From contig NZ_OBDY01000010.1 of assembly GCF_900215205.1 (NCBI RefSeq), positions 145,862-209,861 of the forward strand: a stretch of DNA of 64,000 bases, given 5' to 3'. A program made the position numbers and the translations under genes. The stretch comes from Paractinoplanes atraurantiacus (GTDB lineage Bacteria > Actinomycetota > Actinomycetes > Mycobacteriales > Micromonosporaceae). The notes under the pieces are model-generated. The model made no database searches and was not told where the DNA came from. It saw nothing but the letters and a program-made list of their open reading frames with translations. Of this stretch, positions 16,133 through 24,677 are shown in pieces (within the stretch, counting starts at the first letter, position 1; every line of letters starts with the position of its first letter).

Positions 16133-16204
16133 CCCGTTATGGTGATTCGCTGCCGCAAGCGGGGGCGGGAACAGGGTCGCTCACCGGGTGGGTGGCCGGT
16201 AAGG

Positions 16205-17992
16205 ATGGCTGGCATGAAGGTCTTTCGTGACTCGTACGGGATTCCGCATCTGCGGGCCGCTTCGGTGGATGAGCTGGCGTTTCTGCAAGGGCGGGTTGCG
16301 GTTGCCGATCGTGGGCGGCAGCTCGAGGTGGAGCGGCGCCGGGCCGAGGGGCTCCTGGCCGAACTGATCGGGATCGACGGGCTGGGCTGGGATCGGTTCG
16401 CCCGCAAGGCCCGGATCGCGGATACGGCGCGGAAGGCGTACGACAAGCTGGATGAGCGCACGAAGGTCTGGCTGGGCGCTTATGGCGACGGGGTCCGGAG
16501 TGAAGGGCTGGCCTGGTCGGACTGGACGCCGCTGGGTGTGTTCCTGGCGCGGCACATTCTGTTCGCCAGCTTCACCGCGAAGATGTTCAACGCCCACGTC
16601 GCCCGGACGCTCGGTGCGGACAAGATCTCGTGGTTCGACGCCGAAGGGCCGGGGGAGACCGGCAGCAACGCGTGGGCCGTGGACGGGGAGATCGCGGGGG
16701 ATCCGCATCGGGCGATCGAGCTGCCCGGCGGCTACCAGCAGGTGCGGTTGAGCTGCCCCGAGTTCGACGTCTTCGGGCTGACCTTTCCCGGTGTGCCGGG
16801 GGTTCAGCATTTCGGGCAGGCCGAGTCCGTGGCCTGGGCGGTCACCAATGCGCAGGCCGACTACCAGGATCTCTACATCGAGGACATTCGGGGCGACCGG
16901 GCGCGCGGGCCCGAGGGCTGGGAGCCGATCGCGCGTCATGTCGAGACGATTCCGGTCAAGGGTGGCGGTGACGTCGAGGTCGAGGTTGTCGAGACGGCGC
17001 GGGGGACGATCATCGATCAAAACCTTTCCCTGCGTACGCCGACACGAGTCGACCTGGAACTCGGGTTCGGCTGCCTTCTGCCGTTGCTGCACGCGCGCAC
17101 CGTCGACGACGTGGCCGGCGCTCTGCGCGGGTGGGTGGAACCGGTCAACAGCATCCTCACCGCCGACACGAGTGGGCGGATCCTTCAGCTGACCGTCGGG
17201 CGCGTGCCCCTGCGCGACGAACGGAACAAGCGCCTGCCCGTGCCGGCCTGGGAGAGCGCGTACACCTGGAAACCCGGTTATCTGCCCATGACCCGCGTCG
17301 AGAAGACGAGCGCGGTCAACGCGAACGACCGGCGGCCGGACACGGAGGCGTACGGCGTCTCCTTCGCCTCCAAGAAGCGGGCCGAGCGGATCCGCGAACT
17401 GCTCGACGCGGGGACGCCGCACGAGCTGATCCACATGGACACGACCATGCCGGCCGGCAGCGTCGAGGCCGGGCGGCGGGCCGCGTTCCGGGATCGGGTG
17501 GCGCGGCGGCTCTTCGATCATCCGGCGCTCTCCGCGCTCCAGGAGCCGACCGGGTTCGACGCGATCTTCGATGTCGATCCGCGGGCCAGGGTCGGGCTCC
17601 TGCAGGACAGCGTGCTCGCGGGGCTGGATCTGAAGCCGGAGGACCTGGTCGACCCGGCCACGATCACCTCGGGGCCGTGGGGCGAACGGCACCTGCTCGA
17701 CCCCGCACGGCTGCCGGGTCTTGACGTTGAACTGCCCCGGATCGAAGTGTCGGGGGAGCGCGACACCGTCCTGTGCACGTCGAGCGCGCCCGGGGTCAGC
17801 GATCTCTGCCGGAAAGGGCCCGTCGCCCGGTATGTCTGGAACGTCAAGGACCGTGGGCGGAGTCGCTGGGTCGTGCCGTTCGGCGCCTCCGGCGACCCGG
17901 AAAGCCCGCACTTCCGCGATCAACTTCCGCTCTGGACCCGCGGTGAGTTGATTAAGCTCGTGCTGGACTGGGCCGAGCTGATCGAGGAGTGA
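16205..17992 (+). CDS. Penicillin-acylase-family (Ntn) hydrolase
   Basis: A 595-residue member of the penicillin amidase S45 family, which hydrolyses amides or esters after autocatalytic cleavage. The N-terminus MKVFRDSYGIPHLRAASVDE and the spacer-junction motif GETGSNAWAV, with Ser154 as the predicted nucleophile and new N-terminus, are clear. So are the WAVTNAQADYQDLYIE block and the NANDRRPDTEAYG segment. Unlike classical acylases no signal peptide is visible, suggesting a cytoplasmic enzyme. Start may be ATG 16205 or 16214. The small DUF1905-type gene follows after four bases. Confidence 0.88.
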   Translation: MAGMKVFRDSYGIPHLRAASVDELAFLQGRVAVADRGRQLEVERRRAEGLLAELIGIDGLGWDRFARKARIADTARKAYDKLDERTKVWLGAYGDGVRSEGLAWSDWTPLGVFLARHILFASFTAKMFNAHVARTLGADKISWFDAEGPGETGSNAWAVDGEIAGDPHRAIELPGGYQQVRLSCPEFDVFGLTFPGVPGVQHFGQAESVAWAVTNAQADYQDLYIEDIRGDRARGPEGWEPIARHVETIPVKGGGDVEVEVVETARGTIIDQNLSLRTPTRVDLELGFGCLLPLLHARTVDDVAGALRGWVEPVNSILTADTSGRILQLTVGRVPLRDERNKRLPVPAWESAYTWKPGYLPMTRVEKTSAVNANDRRPDTEAYGVSFASKKRAERIRELLDAGTPHELIHMDTTMPAGSVEAGRRAAFRDRVARRLFDHPALSALQEPTGFDAIFDVDPRARVGLLQDSVLAGLDLKPEDLVDPATITSGPWGERHLLDPARLPGLDVELPRIEVSGERDTVLCTSSAPGVSDLCRKGPVARYVWNVKDRGRSRWVVPFGASGDPESPHFRDQLPLWTRGELIKLVLDWAELIEE

Positions 17993-17996
17993 CCTG

Positions 17997-18446
17997 ATGA
18001 GGTTCCGCGCCGAACTGCAGCGCACCGGCGGCACGACCACCGGCTTCGAGGTGCCCGACGAGATCGTGACGGGGCTCGGCGGGGGTGGCCGGCCCAAGGT
18101 CGTGGCCACCTTCCACGGCTTCACCATGCGCTCGACCATCGCCAAGATGGGCGGCAGCTATTGGCTCGGGGTGAGCGCCGAGCGCCGTGCCGCCGCCGGA
18201 GTCGAGGGCGGCGAGGTCTTCGACGTCGACGTGGAGCTCGACACCGCGCCCCGCGAGATCGAGGTGCCCGGCGACCTGAAGGCCGCGCTCGACGCGGAGC
18301 CCGCGGCCCGCGACTTCTGGGCGACGCTGTCGTTCAGCAACCAGCGCTGGCACGTCGACCAGCTCACCTCGGCCAAGACGGCCGAGACCCGGGAACGCCG
18401 GCTGGCCAAGTCCGTCGGGCTGCTGCGGGAGGGCAAGGCCCGCTAA
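17997..18446 (+). CDS. DUF1905/YdeI-type small protein
   Basis: A 149-residue protein. The N-terminal ~95 residues fit DUF1905 (FRAELQRTGGTTTGFEVPDE, ATFHGFTMRSTIAKMGGSYW, VFDVDVELDTAPREIEVP). The C-terminal helical part fits the YdeI/OmpD-associated domain (ALDAEPAARDFWATLSFSNQ, RRLAKSVGLLREGKAR). Biochemical role is unknown. It lies four bases after the acylase stop and probably shares its transcript. Its stop overlaps the convergent gene's stop by four bases. Confidence 0.85.
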   Translation: MRFRAELQRTGGTTTGFEVPDEIVTGLGGGGRPKVVATFHGFTMRSTIAKMGGSYWLGVSAERRAAAGVEGGEVFDVDVELDTAPREIEVPGDLKAALDAEPAARDFWATLSFSNQRWHVDQLTSAKTAETRERRLAKSVGLLREGKAR

Positions 18447-19654
18447 AGGGGGCGGTACGCCACCTCGGGGTCGAGCAGGCGCACCCACGCCGGCCGCCAC
18501 GAGATGCCGCGGGCGGCCATCTCCTCCTGCAGGTTCGTGCGCCACGGGCCGGAGACGCCGTCGTCGGCCCACCACGTGGGCCACGAGTCGTAGCGGCGCT
18601 CCACCAGCACGTCGGTGGCCGTGGTCTGCACCCGCAGGAACAGCCAGCGGCCGTAACGCGGGTCGGCCTCGGCGCGGCGCAGACGGCGTACGAGATCACC
18701 AAGCTCCTGAAAGGACGCGAAGCGCGCCTCGCCGGGGCGCTCCAGCGGCGGGTGCTTGCCGGGCTGCGCGCTGAGACTGGTCGCGTCCGCGTAGAGCAGG
18801 GCGGTGCACCGGCCGTCGCCGTGCGGGGAACGGTCGCGCATCCAGGCCGCCAGCGCCTCGAGCTCGTCGGTGGCCGGCGGCTCGGGCCGGGCCAGCTCGG
18901 TCGCGTCCTGCATCGCCGACCAGACCAGGCGGTCGTGCTCGCCCTGGCTGAGCTGGCGGACTCGGCGCATCGGCGGGCGCACGCCGGGCTCGATGCGCGG
19001 CGGCCGGTTGCCGGCGGTGATCCCGCCGCGGTCGGCGCAGGCCAGCGCGGCCCGCAGGTCGAGCGCGGGCTCGGTGAGGCGGCCGAGCAGCCGCTCGAAG
19101 GCCGGGCCGGTGACCTGACCCCGGACGGCCGCCGACAGCAGATCCTCACCGGCGGCGCGGACGTCGTCGCGCTCGGCCGGGCTGCGCAGCTCGTACTGGC
19201 CCCACTCGGCGACGATCTCGGCCAGCTCGGTCAGCGTGTTCTCGTTGCTCAGCACGGCGCCGACGGTCTGCACGAGCCCGTCGCTCACGCCGTCGCGATA
19301 ACGCGTGCGCGACCAGCGGCCCTCGGCGTGCCACACCACGAAGCCCAGCGAGTCGGTCTCGGCCAGGGCGGTGAGATCGTCCCAGGGCAGCCAGTCGGGG
19401 GCGCCGGTGAGCAGGTCGATCGGCGGGTCGGCGTCGGCCGTCCCGCTGTGATCGCGGTCGTAGCCGAACAGCACGGCCCGGGCACCGCCGAGCAGCGCGA
19501 GCCGGGCCCAGCTGCCACCGTGATCGTCGTGGTGGGCGCCCCGGTCGTCGACGAACCAGACGTCGTCGTACCCGATGCCGGTCATTCCGGCGGCCAGGGT
19601 CGCCCATCGGGTCCAGAGCAATCCGGGCGCGGGCAGGTCCACGTCGGTCAGCAT
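18443..19654 (-). CDS. Hypothetical protein, 403 aa
   Basis: I do not recognise the family. The translated protein is globular-looking with no signal peptide or membrane helix. It has Trp-rich segments (GLLWTRWATLAAGMTGIGYD, YDSWPTWWADDGVSGPW, ISWRPAWVRLLDPEVAYRP). The middle region WRDGVSDGLVQTVGAVLS-like part is helical. The C-terminal ~100 residues (LVRRLRRAEADPRYGRWLFL, TTATDVLVERRYDSW) look like a conserved unit found in actinobacterial hypothetical or immunity-type proteins, but this is an impression only. ATG at 19654. It converges on the DUF1905-type gene. The opposite strand is open over its length but is a shadow. Confidence 0.75.
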   Translation of the reverse strand: MLTDVDLPAPGLLWTRWATLAAGMTGIGYDDVWFVDDRGAHHDDHGGSWARLALLGGARAVLFGYDRDHSGTADADPPIDLLTGAPDWLPWDDLTALAETDSLGFVVWHAEGRWSRTRYRDGVSDGLVQTVGAVLSNENTLTELAEIVAEWGQYELRSPAERDDVRAAGEDLLSAAVRGQVTGPAFERLLGRLTEPALDLRAALACADRGGITAGNRPPRIEPGVRPPMRRVRQLSQGEHDRLVWSAMQDATELARPEPPATDELEALAAWMRDRSPHGDGRCTALLYADATSLSAQPGKHPPLERPGEARFASFQELGDLVRRLRRAEADPRYGRWLFLRVQTTATDVLVERRYDSWPTWWADDGVSGPWRTNLQEEMAARGISWRPAWVRLLDPEVAYRPL

Positions 19655-19807
19655 CCGTCCACTGTGCCAAACGCGGACGGAGCGATGTCACCCCCCTTGC
19701 CCCATGCGAAAGGTTCCGGACCGGACGATCCGTCAAAGCAAGATCACTCAGCGTGCATGGACCACCTACTATGCCGGGGGTCATTCCCGTCAGAAGGGTC
19801 GATCTGT

Positions 19808-21460
19808 ATGCCTCTGAAGACGCACCGACTACTCACCGCCACCCTCGCGGGCGCGCTCGCCGCGGGCACCATCGCGGCCCCCGCGCTGGCCGGCGGCAAG
19901 ACCGGCGTGGACGCCGTGCCCACGCCCAAGCTCGGCTGGTACAAGTGCTACGACTACGCGGAGTGCGCGACGGTCAAGCTGCCGCTGGACTACGACAATC
20001 CGCGCGGCGCCACCACCGAGATCGCCGTGCTGCGGGTCAAGGCCAAGAACCAGGCCGCGAAGATCGGCAGCCTGTTCGTCAACCCGGGCGGGCCGGGTGG
20101 CTCGGCCACCCAGTTCGCGTACGACGCGCCGTACTGGCTCAGCGACCCGATGCTCCAGCGCTTCGACGTCGTCGGCGTCGACCCGCGCGGCATCGGCGCC
20201 AGCCAGAACATCCGCTGCTTCAAGTCCGTGAAGGACCAGACCGCTGTCCTCGACCTCATGAACGTTCCCTTCCCGGTCACCACGGCCGAGGAGAAGGCGT
20301 ACGTGCAAGGGTCGAAGCTCCTCGGCAAGGCCTGCTCCACCACGGGCCGGCCGCTGACCGGCGCCGCCTCCACGGCCGAGGTCGCCCGCGACATGGACGT
20401 CATCCGCCGCGCGGTCGGCGACAAGAAGCTGAACTACCTGGGCTTCAGCTACGGCAGCGCGCTCGGGCAGTACTACGCCAACATGTTCCCCGACCGGTTC
20501 CGGGCGCTGGTCGTCGACGGTGTGCTCGACCCGGTCGCCTGGGTCGGCAACACCCGGCAGGTCATCGACGGCCGGCTGCACTCCAGCGACGGCGCCTACA
20601 AGGCGCTGATCGAGATCCTGAAGCGCTGCGACAAGGCGGGAGAGGCCAAGTGCGTCTTCGCCGAGGGGGACCCGGTCCGGCACTTCCGGCAGATCGCCGA
20701 ACACTTGAAGAAGGAGCCGCTCGCCCTGCCGGACGGCGAGGGCGGCACGATCCAGGTCACGTACGCGGTCTTCATCGGCGCCATCCTCGGCTCGCTCTAC
20801 CAGTTCGACGCGGGCGAGCAGGTCACCGCGATCGCCGACCAGGTCGCGGACGCGATCGAGGGCGGTTCCACGGCGGCCCTGGTCAAGCGGGCTCGGGACG
20901 CTCGCGCGTCCCGGCAGTACGACTTCCCGTACGACAACAGCGCCGAGGCCGGCACCACGGTGATCTGCACCGACGGCCGGTTCCCGCCGAACGCGTCCGA
21001 CTGGCCGCGCTACGCGGACCGGCGTGAGGCCGCGGCCCCGTACTTCGGCCGGTCGTGGGGCTGGATCGACAGCCCGTGCGCGAGCCGGACGTGGACCGTG
21101 CGGGACGAGGACGCGTACACCGGTCCCTTCACCCGCCGGACCGCGGCGCCGGTGCTGGTCGTCGGCAGTTTCTGGGACCCGGCCACCAACTACAGGGGCG
21201 CGGTCTCGTCGAGCCGCCTGCTGCCGAACTCGGTGCTGCTGTCGAGCAACAACTGGGGCCACACCGCGTACGGATCGGGCGTCTGCGCCACCACGGCGAT
21301 CGACGCCTATCTGCTGACCGGTAAGCCGCCGGCCCGCGGCACGGTGTGCACCGACGCGCCGCAGCCGTTCACTTCCGCGGTCAGCACCATGGCCGAAACC
21401 AAGCGGCCGCCGATCGCGGCGCCGCTGCCGGACTCGATCCTGATTCCGGCCAAGCTCTGA
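19808..21460 (+). CDS. Secreted alpha/beta hydrolase with TAP-like C-terminus
   Basis: A 550-residue exported serine hydrolase of the SlpD/tripeptidyl-aminopeptidase-like family. ATG 19808 gives a signal peptide (MPLKTHRLLTATLAGALAAG ... PALAGGK). Motifs are the oxyanion-loop VNPGGPGGSA, DVVGVDPRGIGAS, the nucleophile elbow LGFSYGSALG (Ser ~214), a VVDGVLDP block, and the C-terminal TAP-like domain (RTAAPVLVVGSFWDPATNY ... NNWGHTAYG with the catalytic-type His). The reading frame runs open for 1.6 kb upstream, but that part is antisense to the 403-aa gene. Likely role: extracellular peptide processing. Confidence 0.9.
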   Translation: MPLKTHRLLTATLAGALAAGTIAAPALAGGKTGVDAVPTPKLGWYKCYDYAECATVKLPLDYDNPRGATTEIAVLRVKAKNQAAKIGSLFVNPGGPGGSATQFAYDAPYWLSDPMLQRFDVVGVDPRGIGASQNIRCFKSVKDQTAVLDLMNVPFPVTTAEEKAYVQGSKLLGKACSTTGRPLTGAASTAEVARDMDVIRRAVGDKKLNYLGFSYGSALGQYYANMFPDRFRALVVDGVLDPVAWVGNTRQVIDGRLHSSDGAYKALIEILKRCDKAGEAKCVFAEGDPVRHFRQIAEHLKKEPLALPDGEGGTIQVTYAVFIGAILGSLYQFDAGEQVTAIADQVADAIEGGSTAALVKRARDARASRQYDFPYDNSAEAGTTVICTDGRFPPNASDWPRYADRREAAAPYFGRSWGWIDSPCASRTWTVRDEDAYTGPFTRRTAAPVLVVGSFWDPATNYRGAVSSSRLLPNSVLLSSNNWGHTAYGSGVCATTAIDAYLLTGKPPARGTVCTDAPQPFTSAVSTMAETKRPPIAAPLPDSILIPAKL

Positions 21461-21471
21461 TTTTCGTGGTT

Positions 21472-21495
21472 GGGGCGGCTCGATCGAGTCGCCCC
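21472..21495. terminator. Hairpin terminator between convergent genes
   Basis: GGGGCG (21472-21477) pairs with CGCCCC (21490-21495). The interior CTCGATCGAG extends the stem with one G-T pair. T-rich bases precede it. It is placed 12 bases after the peptidase stop and 5 before the stop of the small minus-strand ORF. Confidence 0.7.
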
Positions 21496-21499
21496 ATCC

Positions 21500-21595
21500 C
21501 TAATGCCAGCCGCTTCCGTGGCGGGAGTCCGCGACCTTGCCGGTGATCGACGCGATGAGGATGACCAGGAAGAAAAGCGCCAAGAAGAGTTCCAT
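21500..21595 (-). CDS. Putative 31-residue single-pass membrane peptide
   Basis: The ORF encodes a 31-residue peptide: MELFLALFFLVILIASITGK, then a short polar tail (VADSRHGSGWH). The first ~18 residues form a near-perfect membrane helix and the tail is charged, the usual look of real bacterial micro-proteins. Start ATG 21595. The purine-rich AGAAGA upstream could act as a weak ribosome site. It lies divergent from the GlxA-type regulator and just after a shared terminator. No known family; coding status is inferred from composition only. Confidence 0.5.
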   Translation of the reverse strand: MELFLALFFLVILIASITGKVADSRHGSGWH

Positions 21596-21631
21596 GCATT
21601 GAGCATCTTCTTGTTCCCAGGCTGCCGACAG

Positions 21632-21645
21632 TGGCAGATATGCCA
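21632..21645. promoter_or_regulatory. Palindrome in the glxA-type promoter region
   Basis: TGGCA-GATA-TGCCA lies 31-44 bases upstream of the chosen start of the GlxA-type regulator. A related CTGCCAA occurs at 21661-21667. This may be an autoregulatory site of that regulator or the core promoter of the divergent micro-protein. Confidence 0.4.
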
Positions 21646-21675
21646 TGCATCTTCAAAATCCTGCCAAGCGGCCGT

Positions 21676-22647
21676 ATGCTGCGTCACATGCTGCGCAACG
21701 TGGCCGTGATCGCCCTTCCCGACGTCGCCCCGTTCGAGCTCGGCGTCCTCTGTGAACTCTTCGGCTACGACCGCTCGGCCGAGGGTCTGCCGACGTACGA
21801 CTTCGCCGTCTGCTCCATCGACGGCAGCCCGGTGCCCAGTCGCTCCGGCTTCGACGTCGCGGTCAAACACGATCTTTCCCGTACGGAGGCCGCTGATCTG
21901 GTCGTGGTCGCTCCGTTCGACAATCCCTGGTACGGGCCGCCCGAGTCGGTGAGCGCGGCCCTGCGCGCCGCCCACGAGCGCGGCGCCTGGGTGATGAGCG
22001 TGTGCACCAGCGCGTTCGCGCTCGGGGCGGCCGGCCTGCTCGACGGCCGCCGCTGCACCACCCACTGGCTGCACACGGCCCGGCTGGCCCGGCAATATCC
22101 GTCCGCGATCGTCGACCCCGACGTGCTCTACGTGCAGGACGGGCGCATCCTCACCAGCGCCGGCACGGCCGCCAGCATCGACGCCGGCCTCCACCTGATC
22201 CGCCAGGAACACGGCAGCGCGGTCGCCACCATGCTGGCCCGGCGCATGGTCGTGCCCCCGCACCGCGAGGGCGGCCAGGCGCAGTACATCGAGACCCCGC
22301 TCAAGCCGGTCGAGTGCGCGACCATGCAGCCGGTGCTGACCGCGGTGATGGAGACCCTCGACCGGCCGCACACCGTCGACACCATGGCCGGAATGGCACA
22401 CATGGCCCCGCGGACCTTCGCCCGCAAGTTCCGGGAGGAGACCGGCGCGACCCCGCACGACTGGCTCATCAGCCAGCGGCTGCTGCTCGCCCGCCGCCTG
22501 CTCGAAGACTCCGACCTCGGCGTCGACGTGATCGCCGACCGGGCCGGCTTCGGCAGCGCGGCCACCCTGCGCCACCACTTCGCGCAGCGGCTGAGCACGA
22601 CCCCGCAGGCGTACCGCGGAACGTTCCGGTCGTCACAACCCGTGTGA
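21676..22647 (+). CDS. GlxA-type AraC family regulator (DJ-1/PfpI + HTH)
   Basis: About 323 residues. The N-terminal ~170 residues form a class I glutamine-amidotransferase-like DJ-1/PfpI sensor domain (NVAVIALPDVAPFELGVLCE, WVMSVCTSAFALGAAGLLDG with the nucleophile-elbow Cys, TTHWLHTARLARQYP, VLYVQDGRILTSAGTAASID). The C-terminal AraC double HTH follows (TVDTMAGMAHMAPRTFARKF and DVIADRAGFGSAATLRHHF). This is the architecture of AdpA-like regulators. Start is uncertain: ATG 21676, ATG 21688 or GTG 21631 are all in frame with no good ribosome site. Target genes are unknown. Confidence 0.88.
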   Translation: MLRHMLRNVAVIALPDVAPFELGVLCELFGYDRSAEGLPTYDFAVCSIDGSPVPSRSGFDVAVKHDLSRTEAADLVVVAPFDNPWYGPPESVSAALRAAHERGAWVMSVCTSAFALGAAGLLDGRRCTTHWLHTARLARQYPSAIVDPDVLYVQDGRILTSAGTAASIDAGLHLIRQEHGSAVATMLARRMVVPPHREGGQAQYIETPLKPVECATMQPVLTAVMETLDRPHTVDTMAGMAHMAPRTFARKFREETGATPHDWLISQRLLLARRLLEDSDLGVDVIADRAGFGSAATLRHHFAQRLSTTPQAYRGTFRSSQPV

Positions 22648-22651
22648 GCCG

Positions 22652-22667
22652 TTGCCCGCGCGGGCAA
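22652..22667. other. Perfect 16-bp palindrome between regulator and zwf
   Basis: TTGCCCGCGCGGGCAA sits in the 30-bp gap between the GlxA-type gene stop and the G6PDH start. It could be an operator or the stem of a short terminator. Confidence 0.45.
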
Positions 22668-22677
22668 ACGCCGGGTC

Positions 22678-24063
22678 ATGGCGAAGACTCCCGGCCCCAC
22701 GCTGTTCGTGCTCTTCGGAGCCACCGGTGACCTGGCACGGCGGATGGTCCTGCCGGCCTTCTACACGCTCGCGATCGAAGGTCTGCTGCCCGACGACTGG
22801 ATCCTGGTCGGCAACGGGCGCGGCGACGTCTCCCACGAGAACTTCCGCCAGCACGTCCACGACGCGCTGACCGAGTTCGGGCCGGCGCCGGCCAAGGGGC
22901 CGTGGAAGGAGTTCGCGTCCCGGCTGCGCTTCGCCGGCGGCGGCTTCGACTCCGACGATCCGGGCAGTCTGCTCGACGTCATCGAGTCCTCCGAATTCGG
23001 CGGCAAGGCGCAGATCGTCCACTACCTGGCGATTCCGCCGGTGGCGTTCCCGGCGATCACGGAGGCGCTCGGCAAGCACGGGCTCGCCGAGAACGCGCGT
23101 GTGGTCTACGAGAAGCCGTACGGGACCTCGCCCTCGTCCTTCCGCTCTTTGAACCGGCTCGTGCACCGGGTGCTGAAGGAGGAGCAGGTCTACCGGATCG
23201 ACCACTTCCTCGGCAAAGAGGCGACACAGAACCTGCACGTGGCCCGCTTCGCGAACGAGGCGTTCGCCGCGATGTGGAGCCGCGAGCACATCGAAAGCGT
23301 GCAGATCGACGTGCCGGAGACGCTGGGGGTGGAGGACCGGGCGGCGTTCTACGACGCCACCGGCGCGGTGCTGGACATGCTGGTCACCCACCTGTTCCAG
23401 GTGGCGGCCGAGGTGGCGATGGAGCCGCCGGCCAGCCTGGACGCGGCCGACCTGCAGGCGGCGCGGGAGAAGGTGATCCGCGCGTTCCGGCCGATCGACC
23501 CGGCCGAAGTGGTGCTGGGCCAGTACACGGGCTACAAGTCGATCAAGGGCATCAAGCGGGGCTCGAAGACGGACACGTACGTGGCGGCCAAGCTGTGGAT
23601 CGACAACCCGCGCTGGCGTGGGGTGCCGTTCCTGCTGCGTACGGGAAAGAAGCTGGCCGAAAGCAGGCAGGTGGTGAGCCTGGTGCTGAAAGACCCGTCG
23701 GGGCCGTTCGCGTCGTTGCCGTCACAGTCGAACGTGCTGACCTTCGACCTGGCGGGCGACGGGGCGATCGACCTGTCGCTGCTGGCGAAGAGGCCGGGGG
23801 TGGCGCTCGAACTGGAGCCGGGGTCGGTGCGGTTGCCGCTGGCGGAGCTGCCGGATGCGGAGCCGCTGCCGCCGTACGTGCGGCTGATCCACGACGTGCT
23901 GATGGGGGACCGGTCGCTGTTCACCCGGCCGGACGGGCTGAGCGCGACGTGGAAGGCGGTCGGCCCCCTGCTCGAGTCGCCACCGGTGCCGGCCGCCTAT
24001 GCGCAGGGCTCATGGGGGCCCGCGAAGGCCCGCAAGTTGGCCCCCTGGTTGCTTGGCTCCTGA
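22678..24063 (+). CDS. zwf: Glucose-6-phosphate 1-dehydrogenase
   Basis: A 461-residue enzyme oxidising glucose-6-phosphate to 6-phosphogluconolactone with NAD(P)+, first step of the oxidative pentose phosphate route. The N-terminal nucleotide-binding motif LFGATGDLARR, the EKPYGTS loop and the substrate-binding signature YRIDHFLGKE (~residues 171-180, catalytic-type His included) are all intact. Length is slightly below the ~490-510 of the main actinobacterial enzyme. No transketolase, transaldolase or OpcA gene adjoins it, so it may be a second, dispersed paralogue. Confidence 0.93.
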   Translation: MAKTPGPTLFVLFGATGDLARRMVLPAFYTLAIEGLLPDDWILVGNGRGDVSHENFRQHVHDALTEFGPAPAKGPWKEFASRLRFAGGGFDSDDPGSLLDVIESSEFGGKAQIVHYLAIPPVAFPAITEALGKHGLAENARVVYEKPYGTSPSSFRSLNRLVHRVLKEEQVYRIDHFLGKEATQNLHVARFANEAFAAMWSREHIESVQIDVPETLGVEDRAAFYDATGAVLDMLVTHLFQVAAEVAMEPPASLDAADLQAAREKVIRAFRPIDPAEVVLGQYTGYKSIKGIKRGSKTDTYVAAKLWIDNPRWRGVPFLLRTGKKLAESRQVVSLVLKDPSGPFASLPSQSNVLTFDLAGDGAIDLSLLAKRPGVALELEPGSVRLPLAELPDAEPLPPYVRLIHDVLMGDRSLFTRPDGLSATWKAVGPLLESPPVPAAYAQGSWGPAKARKLAPWLLGS

Positions 24064-24625
24064 CCAGCACGCCCAGCTAGAACTCGCCTCGCCCGCGCTG
24101 GCCCGCGCCGCGCCGGCCCGCGTTGGGCTGGCCCGCGTTGGGCTGGCCCGCGTTGGGCTGACCCCGCGCCCGCGGGGCCGAGTCCGCTCTCCTGAGTGCG
24201 TCCCGACTATGCGGCGCCGGCCATTCTGCGGCTCGGAATTGAGCCGTCGGCGCTGCTCGGTTGAGCATCAGTCAGATCAGCGCTGCTCCCGGATGAGCTC
24301 GCCGCCGTGACATCGCGGCCCAGCCACCGCGATGCCGGCGATGCTTCGCCCCGCACCTGAGCCCGCCGGCAGTGGTCCGCGCCGCCTACGCCGCAACGGT
24401 GCGATCGCTGGTCACTCACAACGAGCAGGTCAGGGATCGCAACAGGATGTGCAGGCGTCTTTGGGTCGGCACCCGGCCGCTGAGACCGACGATTCCCAGC
24501 CCGGACCCGGTGTCATGCCCGACACCGGGGCCGGCCGAGTTCGACGGCGCCCGCCAGGTACAGACCGTCCCTCCGGAATCACGGTTCGCAGGGAGCGGCC
24601 TGTGACAACCCGTACCCCGCCCGGA
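24064..24625. other. Non-coding interval with short tandem repeat
   Basis: No convincing gene in either strand of this 562-bp interval. It contains a 15-bp tandem repeat, GCCCGCGTTGGGCTG, present three times (24116-24160) with a degenerate fourth copy upstream. The remainder has mixed composition, without recognisable RNA genes. Confidence 0.6.
24116..24160. repeat. 15-bp tandem repeat, three copies
   Basis: Three exact head-to-tail copies of GCCCGCGTTGGGCTG, shortly after the zwf stop. Confidence 0.9.
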
Positions 24626-24663
24626 TGTCTTCAGTCTGAACTTGTCAGTCTGGACTGAAGACA
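24626..24663. promoter_or_regulatory. MarR operator region
   Basis: An outer perfect 11-bp inverted repeat (TGTCTTCAGTC at 24626-24636 with GACTGAAGACA at 24653-24663) encloses two smaller palindromes, TTCAG-T-CTGAA (24630-24640) and CAGTC-TG-GACTG (24646-24657). It ends 14 bases before the marR start. Nested, half-overlapping sites like these suggest two repressor dimers. Confidence 0.8.
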
Positions 24664-24677
24664 TTACCGTCGGAGTC

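Noticed and set aside
18161..19807. Long plus-strand open frame continuous with the secreted peptidase
   Set aside because: It is antisense to the 403-aa gene, has Arg/Pro/Gly-rich non-globular translation, and the signal peptide at 19808 defines the real start.
21661..21670. AdpA-box-like sequence TGGCAGGATT on the minus strand
   Set aside because: It differs from the TGGCSNGWWY consensus at one position, and such sites are too degenerate to claim without binding data.
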